From assembly GCA_034435435.1 (NCBI GenBank), contig DAOTXN010000130.1, positions 1-64,000 on the forward strand: 64,000 nucleotides of DNA, in the 5' to 3' direction. Made by a program: the position numbers and the translations under genes. Position 1 is the first letter of the stretch, and each line of letters opens with the position of its first letter. The notes under the pieces were generated by a model. The model had not been told where the DNA came from. It did not search any database and saw nothing but the letters and a program-made list of their open reading frames with translations. Of this stretch, positions 25,114 through 33,494 are shown piece by piece. Source of the DNA: DAOTXN01 sp034435435. GTDB taxonomy: Bacteria > Chloroflexota > Anaerolineae > S140-20.

Positions 25114-27183
25114 TCACTCGGAAAGTAACGGGGACCTGATGATACGTTTGATGTCGTCGCGCTCGTTAAGCGGCGCCGGGGGGCGGTAAGTGGCCATGAA
25201 TTGGTGGTAGACCAACTGGGTCGAGAGCAGGCCGGCCAGCGCCATGCCGTCGGTCTCGCCCAACGCGCTGGTCCGCTCTAGCTTTTTGACCAGCCCCGCC
25301 ACGGCCCGGGGGTCGAAGCAACCGGCCTGCGCGATCTGGGCCGGCGCGAGCAGCTCGGCCACCCAGTCCAGCGGCCGCCCGTTCGGGAAAAAGCTGCGGT
25401 GGATGGGGGCGCGGTAGGGGCGCTTGGGGCGCTGCCAGATTGAGGGCGGCAACAGGTCGCGCACGGCTTGCTTGAGCAGGTATTTTTCGTTCAGACCGCG
25501 CAGTTTGAGCTGTGGCGGCAAGCGGTTGCAAAACTCGACCACCCGATAGTCCAGAAAGGGAAAGCGCCCTTCGACCGAGTGGGCCATGGCCACACGGTCC
25601 CCTTGCGACGAGAGCAGGTATTCGGACAAAAACAAGGTGATTTCCAGGTATTGGGCGCGGGCCAGAGGGGACCAATGCGCAAACTCGGCGGGCAAAAACA
25701 GACTGTCGCTCGGCTGTTCGGCCAGAGCCGCCTTCAACGCCGGTGAGAAGAAGCGTTTGGTGCGGACGGTGTTGCGCCAGCGGATGGCGTGGGAATAGTC
25801 GGGAGCGTCTACCTGAGTCAATCCGTGGCCGAAGAACTGAGCCAGGTAGGCGGGGTTGCCTTGGGCCAGGCCGCCGATGTAGGGGTAGAGTTTTTTGAGC
25901 AACGCGGGTCGCCAGGTCGAGCCGGGCTGCCGGGCCCAGAAACGGCGGATTTGGGCCTCTTGAAAGATGTTATAGCCGGCCAGGAATTCGTCGGCCCCCT
26001 CGCCGGTGAGGACCACTTTGAAGCCACACTCGCGCACCAACTGTGATAACAAGTAGAGAGGCGCGGGAGCGGTGCGCAAAATGGGTATTTCGGTGTGCCA
26101 GACCACGGCGGGAAAGACGCGCCCGATGTCTTCGTGCGTGCAGGTGATCAGATGGTGGCGCGTGCCCAGGTGGGCGGCCATTTCACGCTGAAAATGGCTC
26201 TCGTCAAAAGCCGGGTCGGCAAAGGCAACCGAAAAGGTCTCTAGCCGGTTGCCGGTGTAATGGTGAATGAGGGCCGTGATGGTGGATGAGTCCAACCCCC
26301 CGCTGAGGTAGGCGCCCACGGGCACGTCGGCCCGCAGGCGCAGGCGCGTAGCGTCCACCAACAGGTCGCGGAGTTGGTGGGCGTAATCTGGGATTTGGGA
26401 TTTGGGATTTTGGATTTTGGGTTTTGGATTGGGGATTGGGGGTTGGGGACGCTGGCGCGGGAAAGAGAGTTGCCAGTAGCGTTCGATTTGGATGTCGCCA
26501 TCGGGGGTAACAAGCAGCCAGTGGCCCGGTGGTAGGGTGTGGATGTTCTGGAAGGCCGTGCGCGGGGCCAGTGGACTCCAGTAAGTAAAGATTTGGTCCA
26601 GTGCGATTGGGTCCAGCCGAGCCGCCACGCGCGGGTCGGCCAGCAGAGCCTTGATCTCTGAAGCAAAGAGCAGCACGCCGTCCTGGATGGTGTAATAAAA
26701 GGGGCGGACGCCCAGCCGGTCGCGGGCGATGAACAAGGAGCGCGCCTGTTCGTCCCATAAGGCAAACGCGAATTGGCCGTTCAACTGCTCCACGCAGGTT
26801 GGGCCATATTGCGCGTAGAGGTGCACGATAACTTCGGTGTCCGAGTCGGTGCTCAGGCGATGGCTCTGGCGCTCCAGCTCGGGCCGCAGCTCGATATAGT
26901 TGAAAATCTCGCCGTTAAAGACGATCCACAGGGTGCTGTTCCTGCGCTGGCACTCAGGGCAGGCCTGGTTGCTGATGGGTTGCTGGCCACCGGCCAGGTC
27001 TATGATGCTCAGGCGGGCGTTGCCCAAACCCACGCCGCTGTGCTCATCTTGAAAAACGTACACGCCAAACTGGTCCGGGCCGCGATGCCGGATCGTTCCC
27101 AGCATCGCCCGCAGGAGCGCTTCACGATTTTCGATTTCGGATTTCCGATTTTGGAGATCTAGTACGCCGACGATCCCACACAT
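25114..27183 (-). CDS. asnB: asparagine synthase-like amidotransferase
   Basis: 689 residues. The N-terminal glutaminase is class II with Cys2 as nucleophile (MCGIVGVLD), RHRGPDQFG and GNARLSIIDL; the C-terminal synthetase has the PP-loop AYLSGGLDSSTITALIH. It follows the acyl ligase by one base. In exosortase-A-associated loci an amidotransferase of this type accompanies an acyl ligase and ACP, so it may amidate a glycan or carrier-bound acid rather than make free Asn. Two low-complexity segments are encoded by heptamer DNA repeats: residues about 8-21 (LQNRKSEIENRE) and about 244-263 (PNPKPKIQNPKSQIP) between the two domains. Confidence 0.92.
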   Translation of the reverse strand: MCGIVGVLDLQNRKSEIENREALLRAMLGTIRHRGPDQFGVYVFQDEHSGVGLGNARLSIIDLAGGQQPISNQACPECQRRNSTLWIVFNGEIFNYIELRPELERQSHRLSTDSDTEVIVHLYAQYGPTCVEQLNGQFAFALWDEQARSLFIARDRLGVRPFYYTIQDGVLLFASEIKALLADPRVAARLDPIALDQIFTYWSPLAPRTAFQNIHTLPPGHWLLVTPDGDIQIERYWQLSFPRQRPQPPIPNPKPKIQNPKSQIPDYAHQLRDLLVDATRLRLRADVPVGAYLSGGLDSSTITALIHHYTGNRLETFSVAFADPAFDESHFQREMAAHLGTRHHLITCTHEDIGRVFPAVVWHTEIPILRTAPAPLYLLSQLVRECGFKVVLTGEGADEFLAGYNIFQEAQIRRFWARQPGSTWRPALLKKLYPYIGGLAQGNPAYLAQFFGHGLTQVDAPDYSHAIRWRNTVRTKRFFSPALKAALAEQPSDSLFLPAEFAHWSPLARAQYLEITLFLSEYLLSSQGDRVAMAHSVEGRFPFLDYRVVEFCNRLPPQLKLRGLNEKYLLKQAVRDLLPPSIWQRPKRPYRAPIHRSFFPNGRPLDWVAELLAPAQIAQAGCFDPRAVAGLVKKLERTSALGETDGMALAGLLSTQLVYHQFMATYRPPAPLNERDDIKRIIRSPLLSE
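26394..26450. repeat. heptamer tandem repeat inside amidotransferase gene
   Basis: Tandem array of GGATTTT/GGGATTT-type heptamers. It stays in frame and encodes PNPKPKIQNPKSQIP between the glutaminase and synthetase domains. Similar heptamers lie at 27120-27163, 28286-28312 and 38607-38646. Confidence 0.8.
27120..27163. repeat. heptamer repeat at the 5' end of the amidotransferase gene
   Basis: CGATTTT, CGATTTC, GGATTTC, CGATTTT units in series encode LQNRKSEIENRE after the glutaminase start. Same family as the array at 26394. Confidence 0.7.
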
Positions 27184-27184
27184 T

Positions 27185-28765
27185 TTAGACCAGTTCTGTC
27201 TTTTTGATCTTGCCGCTGTCGGTTTTGGGCAGCGCGGCGCGAAACTCGACGCTTTGTGGCACCATGAAATCCTCCAGGTGGGCGCGGCAATGGCGCAACA
27301 CGTCCATCTCGCTCAAGCCGCCGTCCTGGCAGACGACAAAGGCTTTGATGGCCTGGCCCAGGATAGGGTCGGGCACGCCGATGACGGCCGCCTCGACCAC
27401 ACCCGGCAGGCTATAGAGCACATTTTCGATCTCTTTGGGCGCGATCTTTTCGCCCCGGCTTTTGATAATGTCGTCCTGGCGGCCGACGAAATAGAAATAG
27501 CCGTCCTCGTCCATGCGAAACAGGTCGCCGCTGTGGCACACTTGCTCGCCGGGCAGGGGGCCGGGTCGGTAGCGCCGGGCTGTAGCCTCGGGCGCTTCCC
27601 AGTAGCCGCGCATCACGTGGCCGCCCCGCACGACCAGCTCGCCTATCTGTCCCGGCCCCAGGCGCTGCCCTTGCTCGTCCGCGATCCACACCTCGGTGCC
27701 GGGGATGGCGATGCCGACGGAGCCGGGCCGTCTGTCCAACTGATCGGGCGGCAAATACAGGGTGCGCTTGGTCTCGGTCAGACCGTACATGGAGTAGAGC
27801 GTGGCCCAGGGAAATTTGTCTCGGATCTGCTGGATGTGACTAGGCGGCAAGGCGGCGGCGGTGTTGGTGAGGTAGCGCAAGCTGCTCAGGTCGAATTTAC
27901 TCAGATCCATCTGCAACAGAATAGCAAACAGGGTCGGCACGCCGGGGAAACCGGTCACCCCTTCGGCTTGCATCCGCTGGAGGATCTGGGCCGGGTAGGC
28001 AAAAGAACGCTCCAATATCAGTGTCCCGCCGAACTTGAAGGTCATCAAAAGCTGGTACAGGCCATAGTCGAAGGACATAGGCAACACGTTGATCACGACG
28101 TCGGTCGGTGTGTTTTGCAGGTAGGTGATGATGGAGGCGGCGGCAAAGACGACGTTGCTGTGGGCCGACATGACCCCTTTGGGCTCGCCGGTGCTGCCGG
28201 AGGTGTAGATCAGGCAGGCCAGGTCCCGGTCGATGCAGCGGCGGGGCGGGCAGGTGGGGGGGTAATGCTCCTGAATGGCGGCGAAGGTTAGGGATTGGGG
28301 ATTGGAGACGTTCGTGAGCACCCTCGGCCTGAGCTCGGGTCGAAGGCTCAGTCGAACGATTGGGTATTGGGGAGGAGGGGCTTGGGTCAGGACGGCGAGC
28401 TTGAGAGATGGCGCCCAGGACATTACATCGTCCGCTATGGCGGCCTGACGGGCTACCAGGGCCGTGGCGCGACAGTTGTTCGCCAGATACGCCAGCTTGT
28501 CCCGTTTGGTGGTAGAGTTGACCACCACGAAAACCCCGCCGGCCTTGAGCGTGCCAAAGATGCCTGCGACCAGCTCGACCGTGTTGGGCAGATAGAGAAT
28601 GACCCGCTCGCCGCGCTGCAGGCCATGCTCGCGCAACGCGTGGGCAAAGCGATTGGCCAGCGCGTCAATCTGGGCGTAGGTCAAGCGCTGCCCATCGCAA
28701 ACCAGAGCCAACTTGTCCGGTGTACGCGCTGCACTATGCTCCAGGAAATCGTTGACCAGCAACAT
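27185..28765 (-). CDS. AMP-forming acyl-CoA/acyl-ACP ligase
   Basis: 526 residues of the adenylate-forming superfamily. Key motifs: LIYTSGSTGEPKGVM (P-loop), YGLTETKRTLYLPP, GELVVRGGHVMRGYWE, SGDLFRMDEDGYFYFVGRQDDIIKSRGEKIAPKEIE and the C-terminal KTDSGKIKKTEL with the catalytic Lys. It activates a carboxylic acid, probably for transfer to the ACP encoded 40 bases upstream. This ligase/ACP/amidotransferase trio is known from exosortase-A-associated polysaccharide loci. Residues about 136-160 (SLRPELRPRVLTNVSNPQS) look like the translation of genomic repeats inserted in frame, in the region before the P-loop. Confidence 0.92.
   Translation of the reverse strand: MLLVNDFLEHSAARTPDKLALVCDGQRLTYAQIDALANRFAHALREHGLQRGERVILYLPNTVELVAGIFGTLKAGGVFVVVNSTTKRDKLAYLANNCRATALVARQAAIADDVMSWAPSLKLAVLTQAPPPQYPIVRLSLRPELRPRVLTNVSNPQSLTFAAIQEHYPPTCPPRRCIDRDLACLIYTSGSTGEPKGVMSAHSNVVFAAASIITYLQNTPTDVVINVLPMSFDYGLYQLLMTFKFGGTLILERSFAYPAQILQRMQAEGVTGFPGVPTLFAILLQMDLSKFDLSSLRYLTNTAAALPPSHIQQIRDKFPWATLYSMYGLTETKRTLYLPPDQLDRRPGSVGIAIPGTEVWIADEQGQRLGPGQIGELVVRGGHVMRGYWEAPEATARRYRPGPLPGEQVCHSGDLFRMDEDGYFYFVGRQDDIIKSRGEKIAPKEIENVLYSLPGVVEAAVIGVPDPILGQAIKAFVVCQDGGLSEMDVLRHCRAHLEDFMVPQSVEFRAALPKTDSGKIKKTELV
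28286..28352. repeat. in-frame repeat insertion in the acyl ligase gene
   Basis: Holds GGATTGGGGATTGG heptamers (28290-28303) next to GAGCTCGGGTCGAAGGCTCA (28331-28350), a member of the common TTCGACTGAGC palindromic repeat type. Together they encode about 25 residues not expected in the ligase fold. Confidence 0.65.
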
Positions 28766-28772
28766 CTTATCC

Positions 28773-28809
28773 CCTGTCTACCGTCTGCCGTCTACCGCTT
28801 ACCGTTTAC
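28773..28809. repeat. heptamer repeat between ligase and ACP genes
   Basis: Five to six units of CCGTCTA/CCGCTTA/CCGTTTA in tandem fill the short gap between the ACP stop and the ligase start. It may affect spacing of translation signals. Confidence 0.7.
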
Positions 28810-29051
28810 CCCTGCTTACGCTGGATATAGGCGACCAGGTTGTTTACAGTATCAAAGTTGGCCGGGACGATTTCCTCGTCGGGAACCTGCAAGCCAAAGC
28901 TCTCTTCGACAAACATGACCAGCTCGAGCACGCCGGTCGAGTCTACGACGCCCTCTTCGAGGAGCGAGACGTCGTCGTCCAGCTCAAAGCCATTGCTGCT
29001 GAATAAAAAGTTTTCGGCCAGGAATTGACGGATTTGCTCCTTGACGATCAT
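28806..29051 (-). CDS. acyl carrier protein
   Basis: 81-residue acidic protein with the 4'-phosphopantetheine attachment motif EEGVVDSTGVLELVMFVEE; the Ser in DSTG is the carrier site. Helical ACP pattern, usual length, GGAGCAGC before the ATG. It is the first gene of the operon and follows a predicted response-regulator-controlled promoter. It is not the FabD-type housekeeping ACP context; pairing with the adjacent acyl ligase and amidotransferase suggests it carries an acyl or amino acid intermediate for glycan modification. Confidence 0.92.
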   Translation of the reverse strand: MIVKEQIRQFLAENFLFSSNGFELDDDVSLLEEGVVDSTGVLELVMFVEESFGLQVPDEEIVPANFDTVNNLVAYIQRKQG

Positions 29052-29127
29052 TCTGTGTGCTGCTCCTTTGCTATGGGCGGAGGCGTTTCAAAACGTAGGC
29101 GAGGTTTCCGCCCTTGGGTGTGGTCTT

Positions 29128-29193
29128 AGTATAAAAGGTTTTCCTTGCATCCACCTAAAGAGACAGGCGACTTTGCCTTACAACTGCCTTACA
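29128..29193 (-). promoter_or_regulatory. ACP-operon promoter with OmpR/PhoB-type direct repeat box
   Basis: Read on the minus strand: two GTAAGGC units (29192-29186 and 29181-29175) at an 11-base period, then CTCTTTAGG, and after exactly 20 bases TATACT (29133-29128). The 50-base block 29144-29193 matches 31512-31561 at 41 of 50 positions in inverted orientation. The box end is 93 bases from the ACP start. Such direct repeats at 11-base period are typical of OmpR/PhoB family binding. Confidence 0.75.
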
Positions 29194-29229
29194 GTTTGTC
29201 GGGATGAAGGAAAAATCCAGGGATATGGT

Positions 29230-31128
29230 TTAGATAGCCTCGACCGGCTCGGCAAAACGATAGCCGATTCCCGGCTCGGTCAGGATATAGTGAGGTTGAC
29301 CGGGGTCTTGCTCGATTTTTTTACGCAAACGGCTGATGTTCACCCACAGGTATTGTGTTTGCTCGTCGCATTCGTATCCCCACACCTGAGCCAGGATCTG
29401 CTGGTGTGTCAGAACCTGACCGGCGTTCGAGGCGAGGTAAAAAAGCAGCTTGTGTTCTGTGGGCGTCAGGTCGGTGGAACCTTTGAGGGTTTTAACCGCA
29501 TAGCAAGTCGGATCGATCTCGAGACCTTGAAACTTGAGAGGTTGCGGCCGCTCTACGCCGTTGGAGATGCGTGCGCGGCGCAGCACGGCCCGCACGCGGG
29601 CCAACAACTCTTGATTGCTGAAAGGTTTAACCAGATAGTCGTCGGCTCCCAGCGCCAGACCTCGCACTTTGTGGTGATCGGCGGTTTGGCCCGTGATGAT
29701 GATAATAGGAATGTTGGAAAAACAACGGATTTGCTCGCAAACAGTCAAGCCATCCACGTCTGGAAGGCATAGATCCAACAAGACCAAATCTGGCCTGGTC
29801 GTCTCGACGATCTCGACGGCGGTGCTCCCTCGGGTGGTCGTCAGTATCTCAAGACCCTGGGCGCTCAGGTATGTCCGCAAGGCCCGCAACAATTGCATGT
29901 CATCTTCGACCACCAAAACTGTCGCCGACCCGTTTAGTTTGTGGCGCTTGCCCGCGGGATGTTCGGGGATAGACACCGCCAGAGGAGGCAGCGGCGCGGC
30001 ATAGTCGGGTTGAATTCGAATGGTTTCCTCTTTCCCCGGCAAGGAAAAATAAACCGTGCTGCCTTTGCCGGGCTGGCTCTCAGCCCATACTCGCCCGCCG
30101 TGAGCGCCTATCAGCTCTTTGACAATGGACAGGCCCAGCCCAACCCCCTCGTGCGGCACGTCCTTTTGCTCAACCTGATAAAAGGGTTTAAAGATGTGGG
30201 GCAGATGTTCGGGCGCAATGCCTATTCCTTGATCCTCAACTCCGATCTCTATGTTTTGTTCTGTCACACGGGCGAACACGCGGATGCGGCCGCGCTGGAT
30301 AGAAAACTTGATCGCGTTCTCGACCAGGTTGTGCAGCACCCGTTCGATTTTCAACGGATCGATAGCCAGCAGCGGCAGGTCTGCCGACACCTCGTTCACA
30401 AATTCGCAGTGGCCGGTTCGAAAGCCGAGATCGTAAAACACCCGCTGCACCAGAGAAGCCAGCCGCACAGGGCGCTTGTGCAGCTGCACGCCCTTGTCCA
30501 GGCGCCCCATTTCTAGCACGTTCTCCACCAACCGGCTCAACTGGTCGGCGCTCTGGTTGACACTTTCCAGAAATGCCTCGCGCTCATCGTCGTCCCAATA
30601 GCGGTGGTTGCTGAGCAGAGTGGTGATAAACCCCTTGATGGCCGCCACAGGCGTGCGTAACTCGTGAGAGATAAGAGAGAGCAACTCTGGCGCGTAGCGC
30701 TGGGCGTCGGCCTCACTCACCATCGCTGGCCGGGTGGCCGCATCTCGCCACTGGCTGGCCCGCAACGCAGCCCGCACCCGGGCCAACAACACGGAGCTGG
30801 TAAAAGGCTTGGTGATATAGTCGTCGGCGCCGCTGTCCAGACCGGTGACAATGTCAATCGGCTGGTCGCGGACGGTCAGCATGATGATCGGCAGCGTCGG
30901 GCGGTTCTCTTTGATCTTGAGGCATGCATCAAAGCCGTTGACGTCTGGCAGCATGACGTCGAGCAACACCAGCGCCACGTCTGGCTGTTGCGCCAGTTGT
31001 ATGCCCTCGGTTCCCGTGCGCGCCGCCCGCACCTGGTATCCCTGGCGCTGCAAGAGCGCACAGACCAGGTCGGCCATGTCAGGCTCGTCTTCCACTATGA
31101 GGATAGCGAGACTGTTTTTATTTTCCAT
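29230..31128 (-). CDS. cytoplasmic hybrid REC-histidine kinase-REC-wHTH regulator
   Basis: 632 residues with no membrane segment. Order: REC1 (about 6-120, phospho-Asp 57 in LLDVMLPD), HisKA (His about 155 in SLISHELRTPVAA), HATPase (HNLVENAIKFS, VEDQGIGIA, GVGLGLSIVKEL), REC2 (about 400-515, Asp about 452 in LLDLCLPD), then an OmpR-type winged helix (LTPTEHKLLFYLASNAGQVLTHQQILAQVWG, ending GYRFAEPVEAI). Receiver, kinase and DNA-binding output are thus in one chain. Start: ATG 31128 gives the REC domain directly; ATG 31170 is possible; the frame upstream to 31560 does not look coding. Likely binder of the twin GTAAGGC promoters. Confidence 0.9.
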   Translation of the reverse strand: MENKNSLAILIVEDEPDMADLVCALLQRQGYQVRAARTGTEGIQLAQQPDVALVLLDVMLPDVNGFDACLKIKENRPTLPIIMLTVRDQPIDIVTGLDSGADDYITKPFTSSVLLARVRAALRASQWRDAATRPAMVSEADAQRYAPELLSLISHELRTPVAAIKGFITTLLSNHRYWDDDEREAFLESVNQSADQLSRLVENVLEMGRLDKGVQLHKRPVRLASLVQRVFYDLGFRTGHCEFVNEVSADLPLLAIDPLKIERVLHNLVENAIKFSIQRGRIRVFARVTEQNIEIGVEDQGIGIAPEHLPHIFKPFYQVEQKDVPHEGVGLGLSIVKELIGAHGGRVWAESQPGKGSTVYFSLPGKEETIRIQPDYAAPLPPLAVSIPEHPAGKRHKLNGSATVLVVEDDMQLLRALRTYLSAQGLEILTTTRGSTAVEIVETTRPDLVLLDLCLPDVDGLTVCEQIRCFSNIPIIIITGQTADHHKVRGLALGADDYLVKPFSNQELLARVRAVLRRARISNGVERPQPLKFQGLEIDPTCYAVKTLKGSTDLTPTEHKLLFYLASNAGQVLTHQQILAQVWGYECDEQTQYLWVNISRLRKKIEQDPGQPHYILTEPGIGYRFAEPVEAI

Positions 31129-31511
31129 CTCCAAAGCCCTCGTCACATTGATGACTAAACTCTGACGCATTATCCCCGCGTGAGAGACCGGGACAGATAT
31201 CAAGTTAAGCACTGGCACTGCAAGAGAGCTTTTAGCGGTTATCTGGATGAACCCTGGAAACAGAGTAGGAGAAAGGTGAAAATGAGGCTGCTGAGGTTCA
31301 ACAGGTTCACCGTGTTCCGTATCGTGACCCCCATCAACGCCGCTCATTGGCTGATGACTATACCTATTGTGACATATTTCGCAACGAAATTCAATAGATA
31401 AAGTGTTAGAAATCGGTAAAAAAGCTGTCTCTCCCTCTGCGTCTCGAATTTCACCAACCCTACCCTCAAGCCGAATCTGCAACCCTGGCACAAACCGGAA
31501 AATGGCGACCT
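31129..31511. other. intergenic region upstream of the hybrid kinase
   Basis: About 380 bases of lower GC without a convincing gene. It must hold the promoter of the hybrid kinase on the minus strand, but I find no clear -35/-10 pair. One frame is open across it on the minus strand, fused to the kinase, but has no domain or good codon pattern. Confidence 0.4.
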
Positions 31512-31577
31512 TGTAAGGCATTTGTAAGGCAAGACGGCCCTTCTCTTTAGGCAGATGCAAGGGTGATCCATTATGCT
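31512..31577 (+). promoter_or_regulatory. REC-gene promoter with OmpR/PhoB-type direct repeat box
   Basis: GTAAGGC at 31513-31519 and 31524-31530 (11-base period), CTCTTTAGG (to 31551), then exactly 20 bases to TATGCT (31572-31577). It is the inverted near-copy of the ACP-operon promoter and has the same geometry; the box end lies 95 bases before the REC gene start at 31656. Confidence 0.75.
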
Positions 31578-31655
31578 ATTACCCACACGTTATCAGAGCG
31601 ATTGGCAGTATCCAGCATGTATTCAGGCTGCTGGACCTTTGAAAGGACGAGGCGC

Positions 31656-32066
31656 ATGGTCAGGATTCTCGTCGTGGAAGACGAAGCCAGGTTGTGCACG
31701 GCCATTACCGCTCACCTGAAAAGTCGCGGAGTGGAGCCCATCACCGTCAGGAGTGTTCAGGAGGCCATCAACGCCCTTGATCGGCTCGATTTCGACTTGG
31801 CCGTATTGGATTTGAAAGCGGAGAATGGAGAGGGATTGGAGGTGCTGAGATACCTGCGCGAATCCAGCAGCCGGGTGGACCTGCCGGTGATTGCGCTTTC
31901 GGCCTGGGACGTAGAGCCGGCCTCTTATGACTATTTGGAGCCGGGTGACTATTTGATCAAGCCGTTTGACGTGCGTATGCTGGATTGGATGATCCGACAA
32001 TTGTTGCAGGTCGCGCCAGAACCTGACTCAAGCCAAATCCACTCACCATTGTCAACCACGGCCTGA
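31656..32066 (+). CDS. single-domain response regulator
   Basis: 136 residues, a stand-alone receiver domain. The acidic pair is in VVEDEARL, the phospho-Asp is in LAVLDLKAENGEGL (about residue 52), and the Lys is in GDYLIKPFDV. There is no output domain, only a short Ser/Pro tail. The start is set by AAAGGACGAGG before ATG 31656. It lies divergent to the hybrid kinase and is the first gene before the plus-strand glycan cluster; it may be phosphorylated by that kinase or act on an enzyme of the cluster. Confidence 0.88.
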   Translation: MVRILVVEDEARLCTAITAHLKSRGVEPITVRSVQEAINALDRLDFDLAVLDLKAENGEGLEVLRYLRESSSRVDLPVIALSAWDVEPASYDYLEPGDYLIKPFDVRMLDWMIRQLLQVAPEPDSSQIHSPLSTTA

Positions 32067-32098
32067 CGCCTTATCGCAGTCTGTAAACAGAGCGTAAG

Positions 32099-33451
32099 AT
32101 GAACAAACTTTTCCTGATAGCAAGTCTTGTTTTGGGTCTGGCGGGTTGCGTCGCCAAGACGGCCTCTCAGACGTCTGAAGCGCCTTTGACGCCGACAGTG
32201 ATCGCTCCTACGGTGACGTCGGTCCCGGTATCCCGCGCCGATGAGCGACCGTTCGTCGCACTCACGACGCGATTGGTCGTGGCCTCTGGCGCAGTCAAAC
32301 CTGAACAGTGGGCGTTGATAAATTTTCTCACAACGGGCGTGATCAGCGATGTGGTCGCTCAATCAGGTGACCGGGTGACCGCTGGCGATCCTGTGATCCA
32401 ACTGGACACAACAATGTTAAAAGTGGCGTTGCAAATCGCCCAGCAAGAGGTTTCGGCCCAGCAAGCCGTCCTCAACCAGGACAGGATTGAAGCCGAGATA
32501 GCTTTTCAGGGAGCCGGGTGGGCATTAGAACAAGCCCAATGGGAATTGGACCGGCTCAAAGCTCAAAACCATGCGCCGACGGTGGCTGCGGCTCAAGCCA
32601 GAGTACAAGCGTTAGAGCTTCAATTGGCCCAGGCCCGCGCCCAAGACCCCAGCCCCGAGCTCACCCTGGCCCAGGTGACGTTCACCCTTGTGCAAACGGC
32701 GCACGACTATGCACAAAACGAATATCAAGAAGCCCTGGACCGCTCCTGGGAGACCCAAGAGGCGCGCGACAGATACGCCGCGTTGCTACAACAAGCCGGA
32801 TGGGAGTTAGCGCGGGCACAGGCCCAACTCGACGGCGCCAAAAACGACCAGCAAGCCCACGCCATCGGTCTGAGCGCCCTGGCCGCCCAACGGGACGTGG
32901 CTCAGGCAGAATTGAAAGAGGCACTCAGCGCCCAAAAAGCCTACAGCGTCACACTGGAAAGTCTGGCCGCTCAGATCTCCCACCTCCAGACGCAAGTAGA
33001 CCAGGCCTCCGACCCGCAAACCGGTGAGGCCGAAGCGCGGCTCGAGCAGGCCCGGCTGGCCGTGCGCCAGATCGAGCTGCAAATCGAGCAGGCCCATCTG
33101 CGCGCGCCCTTGGACGGCACCGTGGTCGCCGTGTGGGCGCAGCCCGGTCAGACGGTTGCTCCTAATCAACCAGCATTCATAGTGGCCGACCTGGATCACC
33201 TGGGTCTGGAAACCACCGAGCTGAGCCAGTTCGATCTGGCCCGGATCGAGATCGATCAACCGGCCACCGTGCGCCTGGATGCCTTTCCCGACCTGGCGCT
33301 GTCTGGTCGTGTGACCGAGGTGCGTTTGCAGGCGCTGGAAGCGGACCAGACGACCTACGTGGTCCGTATTGCGCTGGATGTGCCGGAAGCGCTGCGTGGG
33401 CGACTGCGCTGGGGCATGACGGGTGTCGTCGAAATCACGCTATCTGAATAG
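32099..33451 (+). CDS. HlyD/RND-type membrane fusion lipoprotein
   Basis: 450 residues. Signal peptide with lipobox LAGC (Cys17), so a lipoprotein. Then a biotinyl-lipoyl-like half (GVISDVVAQSGDRVTAGDPVIQLD), a long alpha-helical coiled coil (about 110-320) rich in Ala, Gln and Glu, the second lipoyl half (LRAPLDGTVVAVWAQPGQTVAPNQP), and a beta-barrel (PATVRLDAFPDLALSGRVTEV). Such adaptors couple an inner-membrane pump to export. No ABC or RND pump gene is adjacent, so it may serve the polysaccharide export route. It follows the REC gene by 32 bases. Confidence 0.88.
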   Translation: MNKLFLIASLVLGLAGCVAKTASQTSEAPLTPTVIAPTVTSVPVSRADERPFVALTTRLVVASGAVKPEQWALINFLTTGVISDVVAQSGDRVTAGDPVIQLDTTMLKVALQIAQQEVSAQQAVLNQDRIEAEIAFQGAGWALEQAQWELDRLKAQNHAPTVAAAQARVQALELQLAQARAQDPSPELTLAQVTFTLVQTAHDYAQNEYQEALDRSWETQEARDRYAALLQQAGWELARAQAQLDGAKNDQQAHAIGLSALAAQRDVAQAELKEALSAQKAYSVTLESLAAQISHLQTQVDQASDPQTGEAEARLEQARLAVRQIELQIEQAHLRAPLDGTVVAVWAQPGQTVAPNQPAFIVADLDHLGLETTELSQFDLARIEIDQPATVRLDAFPDLALSGRVTEVRLQALEADQTTYVVRIALDVPEALRGRLRWGMTGVVEITLSE

Positions 33452-33494
33452 CGACGCGAGGTGCACTTTGGGCAACTTGAAATACACTCACCCT

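Noticed and set aside
26394..26450. CRISPR-like array
   Set aside because: Units are 7 bases in direct tandem without spacers and lie in frame in a coding sequence; no cas genes.
31129..31560. N-terminal extension of the hybrid kinase up to 31560
   Set aside because: The extension covers the conserved promoter block, has no domain and an atypical composition; the receiver domain begins right after ATG 31128.
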